Assembly (NCBI GenBank): GCA_035762345.1
Contig: DASTPE010000131.1
Span: 1-64,000 of the forward strand
Origin: SCGC-AG-212-J23 sp035762345
Lineage (GTDB): Bacteria > Pseudomonadota > Gammaproteobacteria > Burkholderiales > SG8-39
Length of the DNA: 64,000 nt
Reading direction: 5' to 3'
Shown: in pieces, positions 40,754 to 48,622 of the stretch
Layout: the number at the start of each line of letters is the position of its first letter
Numbering within the stretch: position 1 is the stretch's first letter
Position numbers and translations under genes: made by a program
The notes under the pieces: model-generated
Seen by the model: only the letters and a program-made list of their open reading frames with translations
What the model was told of the DNA's origin: nothing
Database searches by the model: none

Positions 40754-41872
40754 ATGAAAACCCTGAGAATCGGGGTGGCCGGCCTGGGCCGCGCGTTCGC
40801 ACTCATGGCGCCGGCATTCCGCGACCCTCGAGTCGAGCTCGTCGCCGCCGCCGACCCGCGCGCGGAGGCGTGTCAGCGCTTCAAGCAAGACTATGCGGGA
40901 AAGACTTTCACTTCAGTAGAGGAACTTTGCGCAGACCCGGCAGTGGACGTCGTCTATGTGGCAACGCCGCACGAGCTCCACGCCGCGCATGCCCGGTCCG
41001 CCTGCTCGCGCAAGAAGCATGTCCTGGTCGAGAAACCGATGGCGCTTTCGCTCGCCGAGTGCCGCGCCATGGTCGACGCTGCCCGGGAGAACGGTGTTCA
41101 ACTCCTGGTCGGGCACAGCCATAGTTTCGACGTACCGGTTCTCAGGACCAGAGAGTTGATTCAAAGCGGTGCCTACGGCCCAGCGCGAATGATTACCGCG
41201 CTCGACTTCACTGACTGGGTCTATCGCCCGCGCCGGCCGGAGGAGTTCCGCGCCGCGGTGCAGAACCAGGCGGCGCATCAAGTAGACATTACGCGCCTCT
41301 TCGCCGGCGGGCGGGTGCGTAGCGTGCGGGCCTTTACCGGCAGTTTCGACCCACAGCGCTCAGCCGATGCAGCGTGGTCGTGCCAGCTTCGCTTCGACAA
41401 CGGCGTATTCGCAAGCCTCGTCTACAGCGGGTACGCCCATTTCGACTCCGATGAATTCATGGGCTGGATCGGCGAGATGGGGCAGAAAAAAGATCCCGCT
41501 GCGCACGGCGGGATGAGAGCGGCCTTGCGCGGAGATGAGCTGGCCGTCAAGAACGCACGCAACTACGGAGGAGCGAACTTCACGCAAGCCGACGCTGTTG
41601 CGCACCAGCATTTCGGCGTATTCATCGTCTCTTGCGAGAGGGCCGACCTGCGCCCGCTCCCCAACGGCGTGATGATCTACGCCGACGGCGACAAGCGCCT
41701 GGAGCCGCTGCCTGCCCCCACGATTCCGCGCGTGGAAGTGATCGACGAGCTGTACGCGGCCGTGGTCGGAGGGCAGGCGCCGCTCCACGACGGCGCATGG
41801 GCGATGGCGACGCTGCAGGTATGCTTGGCGCTTCTCGATTCGGCCCGCAGCGGAAAGGAAGTGCTGCTTTGA
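40754..41872 (+). CDS. Gfo/Idh/MocA oxidoreductase (dihydrodiol dehydrogenase-like)
   Basis: A 372-residue NAD(P)-dependent dehydrogenase. The Rossmann motif GVAGLGRAF begins at residue 7, followed by the family motif HVLVEKPMALS (EKP) and the GHSHSFDVPVLR helix. In phthalate degradation the Gfo/Idh/MocA member OphB/Pht4 oxidises the cis-dihydrodiol to the catechol, and the gene order here (oxygenase divergent, dehydrogenase, decarboxylase) fits that. The stop overlaps the next start by four bases (TTGA). Function is assigned by context and family. Confidence 0.88.
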   Translation: MKTLRIGVAGLGRAFALMAPAFRDPRVELVAAADPRAEACQRFKQDYAGKTFTSVEELCADPAVDVVYVATPHELHAAHARSACSRKKHVLVEKPMALSLAECRAMVDAARENGVQLLVGHSHSFDVPVLRTRELIQSGAYGPARMITALDFTDWVYRPRRPEEFRAAVQNQAAHQVDITRLFAGGRVRSVRAFTGSFDPQRSADAAWSCQLRFDNGVFASLVYSGYAHFDSDEFMGWIGEMGQKKDPAAHGGMRAALRGDELAVKNARNYGGANFTQADAVAHQHFGVFIVSCERADLRPLPNGVMIYADGDKRLEPLPAPTIPRVEVIDELYAAVVGGQAPLHDGAWAMATLQVCLALLDSARSGKEVLL

Positions 41873-42855
41873 TACGCCTCACGCTTGCCTGCTGGGACTA
41901 CGATCGCACGCGCGCGCTCATGGACGGGACGGTTTCGCCCGACGGTATCGAGCTCATCTACCTGAACCAGCCGGTCGAGGAAACGTTTTTCCGGATGATG
42001 CGCTACCGGGAGTTCGACTGCTCGGAGATGTCGCTTTCGTCGTACGTCGCTTCGTTGAGTACCGACAATCCTCCCTTCATCGCCATCCCGGTATTCCCGT
42101 CGCGTTTTTTCCGCCATTCGTGCATCTTCGTCTCGGCGAAGTGCGGCATCCGCAAGCCCGAGGAGCTGAAGGGCAAGCGGATCGGCGTCCCCGAGTACCA
42201 GATGACCGCACCCGTCTGGATCCGCGGCATCCTGTCGGACGACTACGGCGTCAAAGTCACCGACGTCGAGCATTTTTCCGGCGGCGAAGAAGAGCCTGGA
42301 CGCGATGAAAAGCTGAAGCTCGATCTACCCCGGGAAATCAGACTGCGTTCCATTGGTTCAAATCAAACCCTTTCCCGGATGCTGGCCGAAGGCGAACTTG
42401 ATGCTTTGCTGACAGCGAGAGCGCCCTCGACGTTCCACAAGGAGCCCGACAAGGTCAAGCGCCTGTTCGCGAACTACGTGGAAGTGGAGAAGGACTACTA
42501 CCGGCGCACGAAGATCTTTCCGCCGATGCACACGGTCGTGATCCGCCGGGACGTCTACGCTGCGCATCCCTGGGTCGCGCAATCGCTCTACAAAGCATTC
42601 GCCGGAGCGAAAGCGAAGGCCTACGCGCTCTACGACCAGACCGCCGCCCTGCCCGCCATGGTCCCGTGGCTCGTCGCCGAGCTCGAGGAGGCGCGCCGCG
42701 AAATGGGCGAGGACTGGTGGCCGTACGGCCTGGAGCCGAATCGCAACGCCCTCGAGACCTTCCTGCGCTATCACCACGAACAGGGCTTGTCGAAGCGCCG
42801 CTTCCAGCCCGAAGAGCTCTTTGCGCGGGAAACGCTCGCGTCATTCAAAGTCTGA
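41869..42855 (+). CDS. 4,5-dihydroxyphthalate decarboxylase-like protein
   Basis: A 328-residue protein close in length to the phthalate-pathway decarboxylase (Pht5/OphC). The fold is that of a periplasmic substrate-binding protein, yet there is no signal peptide, as expected for this enzyme family (RLTLACWDYDRTRALMDGTV at the start). Conserved-looking regions are EFDCSEMSLSSYV, RIGVPEYQMTAPVWIRGIL and MHTVVIRRDVYA. Start is a TTG overlapping the previous stop, with AAGGAAG ahead of it. Alternative: a NMT1/ThiY-like domain of other function, but the context favours decarboxylase. Confidence 0.83.
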   Translation: MIRLTLACWDYDRTRALMDGTVSPDGIELIYLNQPVEETFFRMMRYREFDCSEMSLSSYVASLSTDNPPFIAIPVFPSRFFRHSCIFVSAKCGIRKPEELKGKRIGVPEYQMTAPVWIRGILSDDYGVKVTDVEHFSGGEEEPGRDEKLKLDLPREIRLRSIGSNQTLSRMLAEGELDALLTARAPSTFHKEPDKVKRLFANYVEVEKDYYRRTKIFPPMHTVVIRRDVYAAHPWVAQSLYKAFAGAKAKAYALYDQTAALPAMVPWLVAELEEARREMGEDWWPYGLEPNRNALETFLRYHHEQGLSKRRFQPEELFARETLASFKV

Positions 42856-43691
42856 TGGCTCTCTATCGGGGAATGAACCGGGCGGCGCTCGATGGCGCCT
42901 ACAACAACGGCGCCGCGGTCAAGGACAGCGCGCGCATCGTCGCCGAATGGGAAGCGCGCAGCGCGCGGCTGCGCGCGCGGCATCCCGAAGGCATGGACCT
43001 GCGCTACGGGCCCGAGGAGCGCAACCGCATCGACTACTTCGTTTCGCGACGCGACGGGCCGGTGCTCGCTTTCATCCATGGCGGCTACTGGCAGATGCGC
43101 TCGAAGGAGATCTTCTCCTTCATCGCGGAGGGGCCGCTCGCCTGGGGCATCAACGTCGCGCTCATCGGCTACACGCTCGCTCCGCAGAAGCGTCTCGATG
43201 GTATCGTCGCCGAGATCCATGCTTCTCTGACTTGGCTGCAGAAGAGCATTCCCACTCTGGGTGGCGATCCCAAGCAGCTATTGGTTTCGGGCTGGTCTGC
43301 CGGCGGGCATCTCACCGCGATGGCGATGAGCCATCCCGCGGCCAAGGGCGGGCTCGCGATCAGCGGAATCTACGATCTCGAGCCGATGCGGCTCTCCTAT
43401 ATCAACGACAAGCTCCGGCTCGATGAGGACGAGGCTCGGCGAAACAGCCCGAGTCGTACGGAAAAACCGCTTCTTGTTGCCTACGGTGCGGACGAGCTGC
43501 CCGAGCTCCGCCGGCAATCCGAGGAGTACGCCAAGCTGCTCGAGAACGAACCGACAGCTCTTCTGGGCAAGAATCACTTCACGGTGCTGGAAGAGCTTGC
43601 CTCGCCGCAGGGCGCACTTACGGCGCTGGTACGCGGGCTTGCGCAGGCGTCGGCAACTCCCCATCTGCGTGGAAGCGCGCGGCAACCGTAG
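42855..43691 (+). CDS. Alpha/beta hydrolase, kynurenine-formamidase-like
   Basis: A 278-residue hydrolase coupled to the preceding gene by TGATG. The oxyanion motif is HGGYWQ, typical of the formamidase/esterase clan, the nucleophile is in GWSAGGH (Ser about residue 144), and the His is in KNHFTVLEEL. The family hydrolyses N-formylkynurenine or aryl esters. In this cluster it may hydrolyse an ester or amide precursor of the aromatic acid. The last 25 residues run over the end of the opposite-strand amidase gene. Confidence 0.85.
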   Translation: MALYRGMNRAALDGAYNNGAAVKDSARIVAEWEARSARLRARHPEGMDLRYGPEERNRIDYFVSRRDGPVLAFIHGGYWQMRSKEIFSFIAEGPLAWGINVALIGYTLAPQKRLDGIVAEIHASLTWLQKSIPTLGGDPKQLLVSGWSAGGHLTAMAMSHPAAKGGLAISGIYDLEPMRLSYINDKLRLDEDEARRNSPSRTEKPLLVAYGADELPELRRQSEEYAKLLENEPTALLGKNHFTVLEELASPQGALTALVRGLAQASATPHLRGSARQP

Positions 43692-44841
43692 CCAGCGCAT
43701 AGTCGGAGAACGCCGGCCCGATAAGCGTGACGCCAAAGGGCAAGCCGGCGGCCCGGAACCCCGCCGGCACCGTGATGGCGGCGAGGTCGAGGAGGTTCAC
43801 GAAATTGGTGTAGCGGCCGAGGCGCGAGTTGAGCTCGATCGGATCGGCTTCCACTTCCGCGATGCGGTAGATCGTCGGCGCGCCGGGCACTATCAGGATG
43901 TCCTCAAAAGTGCATTTCTCTCGCAACTCGGCGAGGCGGTGCTGTGCCCTGAAAGCGTCGGCCGCGGAATAGCGGGCGCCCGACTCGATCACCTTGCGAG
44001 TGACGGGCAGCATGTGCTCCAGCGGGAACCCTTCCGCGAGGCGCTCGGCCACCCACGGCCCATAAAGCAACGACTGCACCTCGAGGAATGGGGCGAAGTC
44101 GATCTCGCACACCGTAGCCCCAAGGGCCTCGAGGCGCGCGAGCGCGTCGGAGAAGAGGCGCTCGTACTCGCGGTCGCCGTGGAACTCCAGCTGTCGAGGC
44201 ACCGCGACATCGAAGCCAAGTGTGACCGGGTCGAAAGGTGTAGATATGAGCTTGAAGACTTCAAGCGCTTCGCAGCACGTTCTCGCGAAAACCGAAACAC
44301 AGTCGAGCGAGCGGCAGGCGGGCACGACGCCCTGCGTGGACACGAGACCCCGCGTCGGCTTCAGGCCGACGACATTGTTGAACGCCGCGGGCACGCGGCC
44401 CGAACCGGCGGTGTCGGTGCCGAGGGCGAAGTCGACGATGCCGAGCGCCACTGCGACGGCGGAGCCCGAGCTGGATCCGCCGCTGATGTACGCGGAGTCG
44501 AAGGCGTTGCGGCAGGCGCCGTAGGGCGAGCGGGTTCCGACGAGGCCGGTCGCGAACTGGTCGAGGTTTGTCTTGCCAATGAGGACGGCGCCCGCGTCGA
44601 GTAGCTTCTGCACCGCGGGCGCGGTCTTTTTCGCTACATACGCAAACCCCGGGCAGGCTGCGGTGGTGGGCAGGCCGGCCACGTCGATATTGTCCTTGAC
44701 CGCGAACAGCCGCCCGGCAAGCGGGCCGCGCGCGGCCGCGGCTCGCTCGAGCGCCTCCTCGCTCGGTACCAGGTGGATGAAGATCGGGTTTTCGGCATGC
44801 GCGGCAATGCGAGCATAAGCGTCATGCACGTTCGTGGGCAA
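43618..44841 (-). CDS. Amidase signature enzyme, allophanate hydrolase-like
   Basis: A 407-residue amidase. The Ser-cisSer-Lys triad is visible: Lys in FAVKDNIDVAG, cis-Ser in SGGSSSGSAVAVA, and Ser in GTDTAGSGRVPA. The TTAACPGFAYVAKKTAP segment is close to AtzF-type allophanate hydrolases, but the C-terminal decarboxylating domain of that enzyme is missing, so the name is only a family label. The TTG start at 44841 is supported by CGGAGG six bases ahead. It converges with the aromatic-cluster hydrolase, overlapping by 74 bases. Confidence 0.88.
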   Translation of the reverse strand: MPTNVHDAYARIAAHAENPIFIHLVPSEEALERAAAARGPLAGRLFAVKDNIDVAGLPTTAACPGFAYVAKKTAPAVQKLLDAGAVLIGKTNLDQFATGLVGTRSPYGACRNAFDSAYISGGSSSGSAVAVALGIVDFALGTDTAGSGRVPAAFNNVVGLKPTRGLVSTQGVVPACRSLDCVSVFARTCCEALEVFKLISTPFDPVTLGFDVAVPRQLEFHGDREYERLFSDALARLEALGATVCEIDFAPFLEVQSLLYGPWVAERLAEGFPLEHMLPVTRKVIESGARYSAADAFRAQHRLAELREKCTFEDILIVPGAPTIYRIAEVEADPIELNSRLGRYTNFVNLLDLAAITVPAGFRAAGLPFGVTLIGPAFSDYALATVAARFHADGELPTPAQARVPAP

Positions 44842-44932
44842 GCTGCCTCCGGTGAGTGTGCCGACCTATTTTCTACAACAACTCTCCCCGGCAGGCTACG
44901 GAATCGAAGCGATCGCTGCGCACCGCAAAAGG

Positions 44933-45067
44933 CTAGTGACCTAGAAGTACCCAGCCCAATACGAGGGCGAGCGATAGCGCGAGCAGCACGATTGGAAGGC
45001 GGTCGCTACGATCGCAAAGGTCTTCTGCCGCGAAAGCGTCGACCTCGGGCGTTTCATGCTCTTTCAT
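44933..45067 (-). CDS. 44-residue single-pass membrane peptide
   Basis: A short gene read by hand. The ATG (45067) overlaps the histidine-kinase stop by ATGA, so it is in the same operon. The peptide has an acidic, Cys-containing cytoplasmic start (KEHETPEVDAFAAEDLCDRS) and one hydrophobic helix (LPIVLLALSLALVLGWVLLG). Small membrane proteins at the end of two-component operons often modulate the kinase; that role here is inference from position. Confidence 0.65.
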   Translation of the reverse strand: MKEHETPEVDAFAAEDLCDRSDRLPIVLLALSLALVLGWVLLGH

Positions 45068-46218
45068 TCGAACCTCACAACGAAGCAGTTTCCTTCGCAA
45101 CGCGCGTCGCCGCCGTGGCGGCGCGCGATCTGTCGCACGAGCGCGAGGCCGAGGCCGGTGCCGAGTTTCGAGTTGAACGGCTCGAAGATGCGCTCGCGAT
45201 CGGCTTGCGGCACGCCCGGTCCGGCGTCACAAACGCGCAGCTCCCGGTTTCTAACCGAGAGCTCGATCGGTGGCGCGCCGTGGCGGCGTGCGTTTTCGAG
45301 AAGATTGCGGATCATGCGGCGCATAAGCCGCGGATCGCCCTTCATCGTCGTCGGTTCGCCGTGGGCCTCGACGTCGTAGTGTGCCGCTTCCTCCGCCGCG
45401 AGCGCGAGCAGATCGACTTCCTCGATGTTCTCGAGCGACGCCACGGCGTCGAGACGGCTCGCCAGCAGCACTTCGTCGATCAGCGCATCGAGCTCGGCGA
45501 TATCCCGCTCCACCTCGCGCTTGTCCTTGCCGAGCTCGAGCGCCATGCGGATTCGCGCGAGGGGCGTGCGCAGCTCGTGCGATGCGTTCGCAAGAAGCGT
45601 CTTGTGTGCCGCCACGAGCTCCTCGATTCGCACCGCGGCGCGGTTGAAGCTCTCGGCAAGCCGCGCCACCTCGTCCCGGCCTTCCACCTTCACCCGCGCC
45701 GACAGCTCCCCGGCGCCGAGCGCCTCGACGCCGTGCTGCAAGCGCTCGAGGCGCTTGGTGAGACGGCGCACCACCGGATACGCGCCGACGGCAATGGCGA
45801 CCAGGATAAGCGCAAGGACTGACAGCCCGAAGGCTGCGCCGCGGCGCTGGCGCGACATTCGCGCCGACAGCCAGCGGCCGTCCTCGAGCTGCGTCGCCCA
45901 GTGCGGTCCGCCACGGCCGGGCTGCCAGCCGCTGCGCTCGGGCATCGGGAGGGGCTTCCCGATCGATGCCAGGCGCGCTCCGTCAGGCGAGAACAACGCA
46001 AGATCGGCGCGTACGTCGCGCGCGAGGCGCTCGAGTGCCGCCTGCTGCTCCGCCGGCGGAGCGCCCGGCGGCGGCAGCACGTTGCGCGCGATGAGCGCCG
46101 CAAGCTCCTCTCCACCGTGCGGGTCGGCCACGGCGTGCCATAGCACCCCGGCACCAAGCGCGAACAGCGCGAGGCTCGCGAGCACCGCGAAGTAGATCCG
46201 CAGGTAAAGCCTGCGCAT
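45064..46218 (-). CDS. Two-component sensor histidine kinase (CpxA/EnvZ-like layout)
   Basis: A 384-residue membrane kinase. Helix 1 (IYFAVLASLALFALGAGVLW) and helix 2 (FGLSVLALILVAIAVGAYPV) flank a short periplasmic domain of about 90 residues. HAMP (VVRRLTKRLERLQHGVEALG), HisKA with the phospho-acceptor in ASHELRTPLARI and an ATPase domain with NLLENARRHG and DAGPGVP follow. G2 reads GTGLGLALV. The response regulator gene is 81 bases upstream in the same direction, separated by repeat copy 4. Signal likely from the envelope, given the Spy-like gene upstream. Confidence 0.93.
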   Translation of the reverse strand: MRRLYLRIYFAVLASLALFALGAGVLWHAVADPHGGEELAALIARNVLPPPGAPPAEQQAALERLARDVRADLALFSPDGARLASIGKPLPMPERSGWQPGRGGPHWATQLEDGRWLSARMSRQRRGAAFGLSVLALILVAIAVGAYPVVRRLTKRLERLQHGVEALGAGELSARVKVEGRDEVARLAESFNRAAVRIEELVAAHKTLLANASHELRTPLARIRMALELGKDKREVERDIAELDALIDEVLLASRLDAVASLENIEEVDLLALAAEEAAHYDVEAHGEPTTMKGDPRLMRRMIRNLLENARRHGAPPIELSVRNRELRVCDAGPGVPQADRERIFEPFNSKLGTGLGLALVRQIARRHGGDARCEGNCFVVRFE

Positions 46219-46232
46219 CAGACGTGCTGCAC

Positions 46233-46301
46233 TTCGGGGTCAGGGTCGCAATTACGTTCGCACGTACGCGGCAACATGATTCCGACCCTGACCCCGAATT
46301 C
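46233..46301. repeat. Palindromic repeat, copy 4, inside a two-component operon
   Basis: Outer arms TTCGGGGTCAGGGTCG (46233-46248) and its inverted copy (46283-46298) flank a core with ACGTACGC. The right end overlaps the response-regulator TGA (46300-46302). It is the only sequence between the regulator and its kinase. Its core is more decayed than the other copies. Confidence 0.88.
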
Positions 46302-46989
46302 AGGTCTGTTGTCGGGCAAAGACATACCCGGCGCCGCGGACGGTGATGATACGGCGCGGCTTTTTCGGGTCGTCTTCGATCGCGGCGCGGATGCGCGAGA
46401 CATGGACGTCGATCGAGCGATCGAAGGCATCGAGCTTTTCGCCCTTGACGAGGTCCATCAGCGCGTCGCGCGAGAGTACGCGCCCGGCGTTCTCGGCGAG
46501 CGCCACGAGGAGCGCGAACTGGAACGAGGTGAGCGGCTTTTCCTTTCCGCCGACGTGTACCGTGCGAGCGTCCCGGTCGACTTCCAGCCGGCCAAACCGT
46601 AGCACGGGATCTGCTGATTCTTGCTTGGTTCGCCTTCTGAGGATCGCTTTCAACCGCGCGAGGAGCTCGCGCGGCTCGAACGGCTTGGGCAGATAGTCGT
46701 CGGCGCCAAGCTCAAGGCCGACGATGCGATCGGTCGCATCGCCGCGTGCGGTCAGCATGAGGACTGCGACGTCGGAGCCTTTGCGCAGCCGGCGGCACAC
46801 TTCGAGCCCGTCCATGTCAGGAAGCGACAGATCGAGCACCAGCGCGTCGTAAGGCTCTTTCGCCAGGCGCTCGAGCCCGGCTGCGCCGCTCGCTGCGGTG
46901 GCCACACGGTAGCCTGCGGACTCCAGATACTCCGACACCATCGCGGCGAGTCGGGAATCGTCGTCGATCACTAGGATTCTCTCGGCCAC
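46300..46989 (-). CDS. OmpR-family response regulator
   Basis: A 229-residue regulator from the GTG at 46989. The receiver has the acidic pair in VIDDDSR, phospho-Asp in LVLDLSLPD and Lys in LPKPFEP. The winged-helix output domain ends RIITVRGAGYVFARQQT, as in OmpR/PhoB proteins. It pairs with the kinase downstream. The frame is open for 47 further codons but the GTG gives the normal start AERILVIDDD. The lipoprotein methyltransferase gene ends seven bases ahead of its start, so it is probably in the same transcript. Confidence 0.93.
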   Translation of the reverse strand: MAERILVIDDDSRLAAMVSEYLESAGYRVATAASGAAGLERLAKEPYDALVLDLSLPDMDGLEVCRRLRKGSDVAVLMLTARGDATDRIVGLELGADDYLPKPFEPRELLARLKAILRRRTKQESADPVLRFGRLEVDRDARTVHVGGKEKPLTSFQFALLVALAENAGRVLSRDALMDLVKGEKLDAFDRSIDVHVSRIRAAIEDDPKKPRRIITVRGAGYVFARQQT

Positions 46990-46996
46990 ACGCCGA

Positions 46997-47608
46997 CTAT
47001 ACCGTTGGCTTCCGGAACACCACGCAGTAGCTGGCGAGCGGGCCCCGGCCCGGCCAGTCGTCGATGAGTCGAACGAGTTCGAAGCCGCTCGCCGTGACCT
47101 CTCCGATGACGTCACTCGCCGGCAGCCCAAGCGAGCCGCGGCTCCAGAAAAGCGGTGGCGGGAAATCGATCACGATCAACACGCCACCCGGGCGCAGCGA
47201 ACCCCACAGGCTTGCGTTGATGCTCGATGGATCGCCGAGATGGTGATACACGCGGCGCAGGACGATGGCGTCGCAACAGCCCTGAGGTAGTCCGGTCTCG
47301 GCGCTGCGCGCTTCGACCACCGTCACATTGCCGAGCTTCGCGCGCGCAGCCAGCTCGCGCAGTCGCTGCAGGCGGTTCGGATCGATCTCGGTCGAAAAGA
47401 CGCGCCCGCTCGATCCCACCTCGCCCGCAAGGGCCAAGGTCAGCTCGCCCTTGCCGGCGCCGACATCCGCCACCACGCTCCCCGGCACGAGCGCCAGCAC
47501 CTGCTTGAGGTGCTGCATTTCGGGGCCGTCGGTATGAAACCCGAACCCCGTCCAGCTCCCGCAACCGGCGCACGTCACCGTGAGCAGCAGGGCAATCGGA
47601 ACTTTCAC
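46997..47608 (-). CDS. SAM-dependent methyltransferase with a lipoprotein signal
   Basis: A 203-residue class I methyltransferase with an unusual lead: MKVPIALLLTVTCAGCGSW carries a signal peptide and lipobox (AGC, Cys16), so it would be tethered to the periplasmic face. The SAM site is VVADVGAGKGELTLALAGEV, with VFSTEIDPNRLQRLRE and DAIVLRRVYHHLGD following. Periplasmic methyltransferases are rare because SAM is made in the cytoplasm. Relatives with this leader do exist in proteobacteria but are uncharacterised. It overlaps the next upstream gene by four bases. Confidence 0.8.
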   Translation of the reverse strand: MKVPIALLLTVTCAGCGSWTGFGFHTDGPEMQHLKQVLALVPGSVVADVGAGKGELTLALAGEVGSSGRVFSTEIDPNRLQRLRELAARAKLGNVTVVEARSAETGLPQGCCDAIVLRRVYHHLGDPSSINASLWGSLRPGGVLIVIDFPPPLFWSRGSLGLPASDVIGEVTASGFELVRLIDDWPGRGPLASYCVVFRKPTV

Positions 47609-48069
47609 AGCCAGCGACGCACGGCGGCTTTATAAGGCAAGTACTCCGACGGGAAGCGCGTCTCCAGGTGGCTCTCCTCTCGCGGGATGACCACGAACGA
47701 CATCAACGCCACCGTTGGCACAAGGGTGACGAGAAGCCAGAGACTGTTGACCAAGCATGCGACGCCGAGGTGGAACAGCGAAAACGCCAGATAAATGGGA
47801 TTGCGGCTGTAGCGGTACGGCCCCGTGCGCACGATCGTGGTAGTAGGACGATCACCCGGCACAGGGGTCCCAGCGGCCCGCAACGTGCGCACGGCGGAGA
47901 GGAACAGCACGACGGCGACCAGCACTGTGGTACCTCCGAGCGGCCCGCTCACCGCACCGGACACGAGCCCCACTGGCCACGTGCTATGCAGCGCGAGACC
48001 CAGGCCGATCGCGCCCAGATATACCCAAGGCGGCCGGATGAGTCCGCGGTTTGCGACCTCGGTATCCAC
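47605..48069 (-). CDS. Isoprenylcysteine methyltransferase (ICMT)-like membrane protein
   Basis: A 154-residue integral membrane protein with at least four helices. The ICMT/PEMT signature is clear: TGPYRYSRNPIYLAFSLFHL, then IPREESHLETRFPSEYLPYK near the end, with the Glu of the E-x2-L-x2-F pattern. The family methylates prenylcysteines or lipids using SAM. Overlap with the lipoprotein methyltransferase (47605-47608) places two methyltransferases in one operon, upstream of the response regulator. Confidence 0.85.
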   Translation of the reverse strand: MDTEVANRGLIRPPWVYLGAIGLGLALHSTWPVGLVSGAVSGPLGGTTVLVAVVLFLSAVRTLRAAGTPVPGDRPTTTIVRTGPYRYSRNPIYLAFSLFHLGVACLVNSLWLLVTLVPTVALMSFVVIPREESHLETRFPSEYLPYKAAVRRWL

Positions 48070-48075
48070 ATGCGC

Positions 48076-48543
48076 CTAGCCGTGTGCCCAGCGCCGGCGG
48101 CGGGCGAAGTGCGCGGCGAGTTCCTTGCGCTGCTCCGGGGTCAGCACCTCGGCGGCTTCGGTCATGGCGCGCGTCAGGCGGCGCGAAGCTTCGTCCGCGA
48201 GTCCGATCTGCTTGGCGCGCAGCGCTTCGAGCGCCGCCGGATCGACCTTGTCCTGCGACAGAAGCTCGATCGCTTCACGCCGGGCGGCGTGCAGGTTCTC
48301 GCGCATCGGCGCAAGATCCTTGGCGGCTTGCCTGACGATCGGATCGAGCTTCTGCTTCTGCGCGTCGGTCGCGTCGATCTCCGCGTAGAGGTGCTTGAGC
48401 ATCCGGTCGACATGCCGGTCGAGGTTGGCCGGATCGATCGGCCCGTAGCCGTGCCGCCGGCCCTGACCGAACGCCTTGAATCCGACGCCGGCAGCGAGGC
48501 CGCCGGCCAGAGTGGCCAGAGTAATACGCCTGAACTTGTTCAT
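48076..48543 (-). CDS. Spy/CpxP-like periplasmic protein
   Basis: A 155-residue exported helical protein. The N-terminus MNKFRRITLATLAGGLAAGV is a plausible signal peptide. Mostly helical thereafter, with the family LTxxQ motif as LTPEQRKEL near the end and a related TDAQKQKLDP earlier. Spy/CpxP proteins are chaperones or feedback inhibitors for envelope stress systems such as CpxAR, consistent with the OmpR-type two-component pair in the same operon. First gene of the run that ends with the 44-residue peptide. Confidence 0.82.
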   Translation of the reverse strand: MNKFRRITLATLAGGLAAGVGFKAFGQGRRHGYGPIDPANLDRHVDRMLKHLYAEIDATDAQKQKLDPIVRQAAKDLAPMRENLHAARREAIELLSQDKVDPAALEALRAKQIGLADEASRRLTRAMTEAAEVLTPEQRKELAAHFARRRRWAHG

Positions 48544-48622
48544 CGCTTCTCCTTCTTAAGGATGAAGCGAGTGTGCGAACAAACGGTAAGCCGAGTTTTT
48601 CCACCAGGTAAAGTTATGTAAA

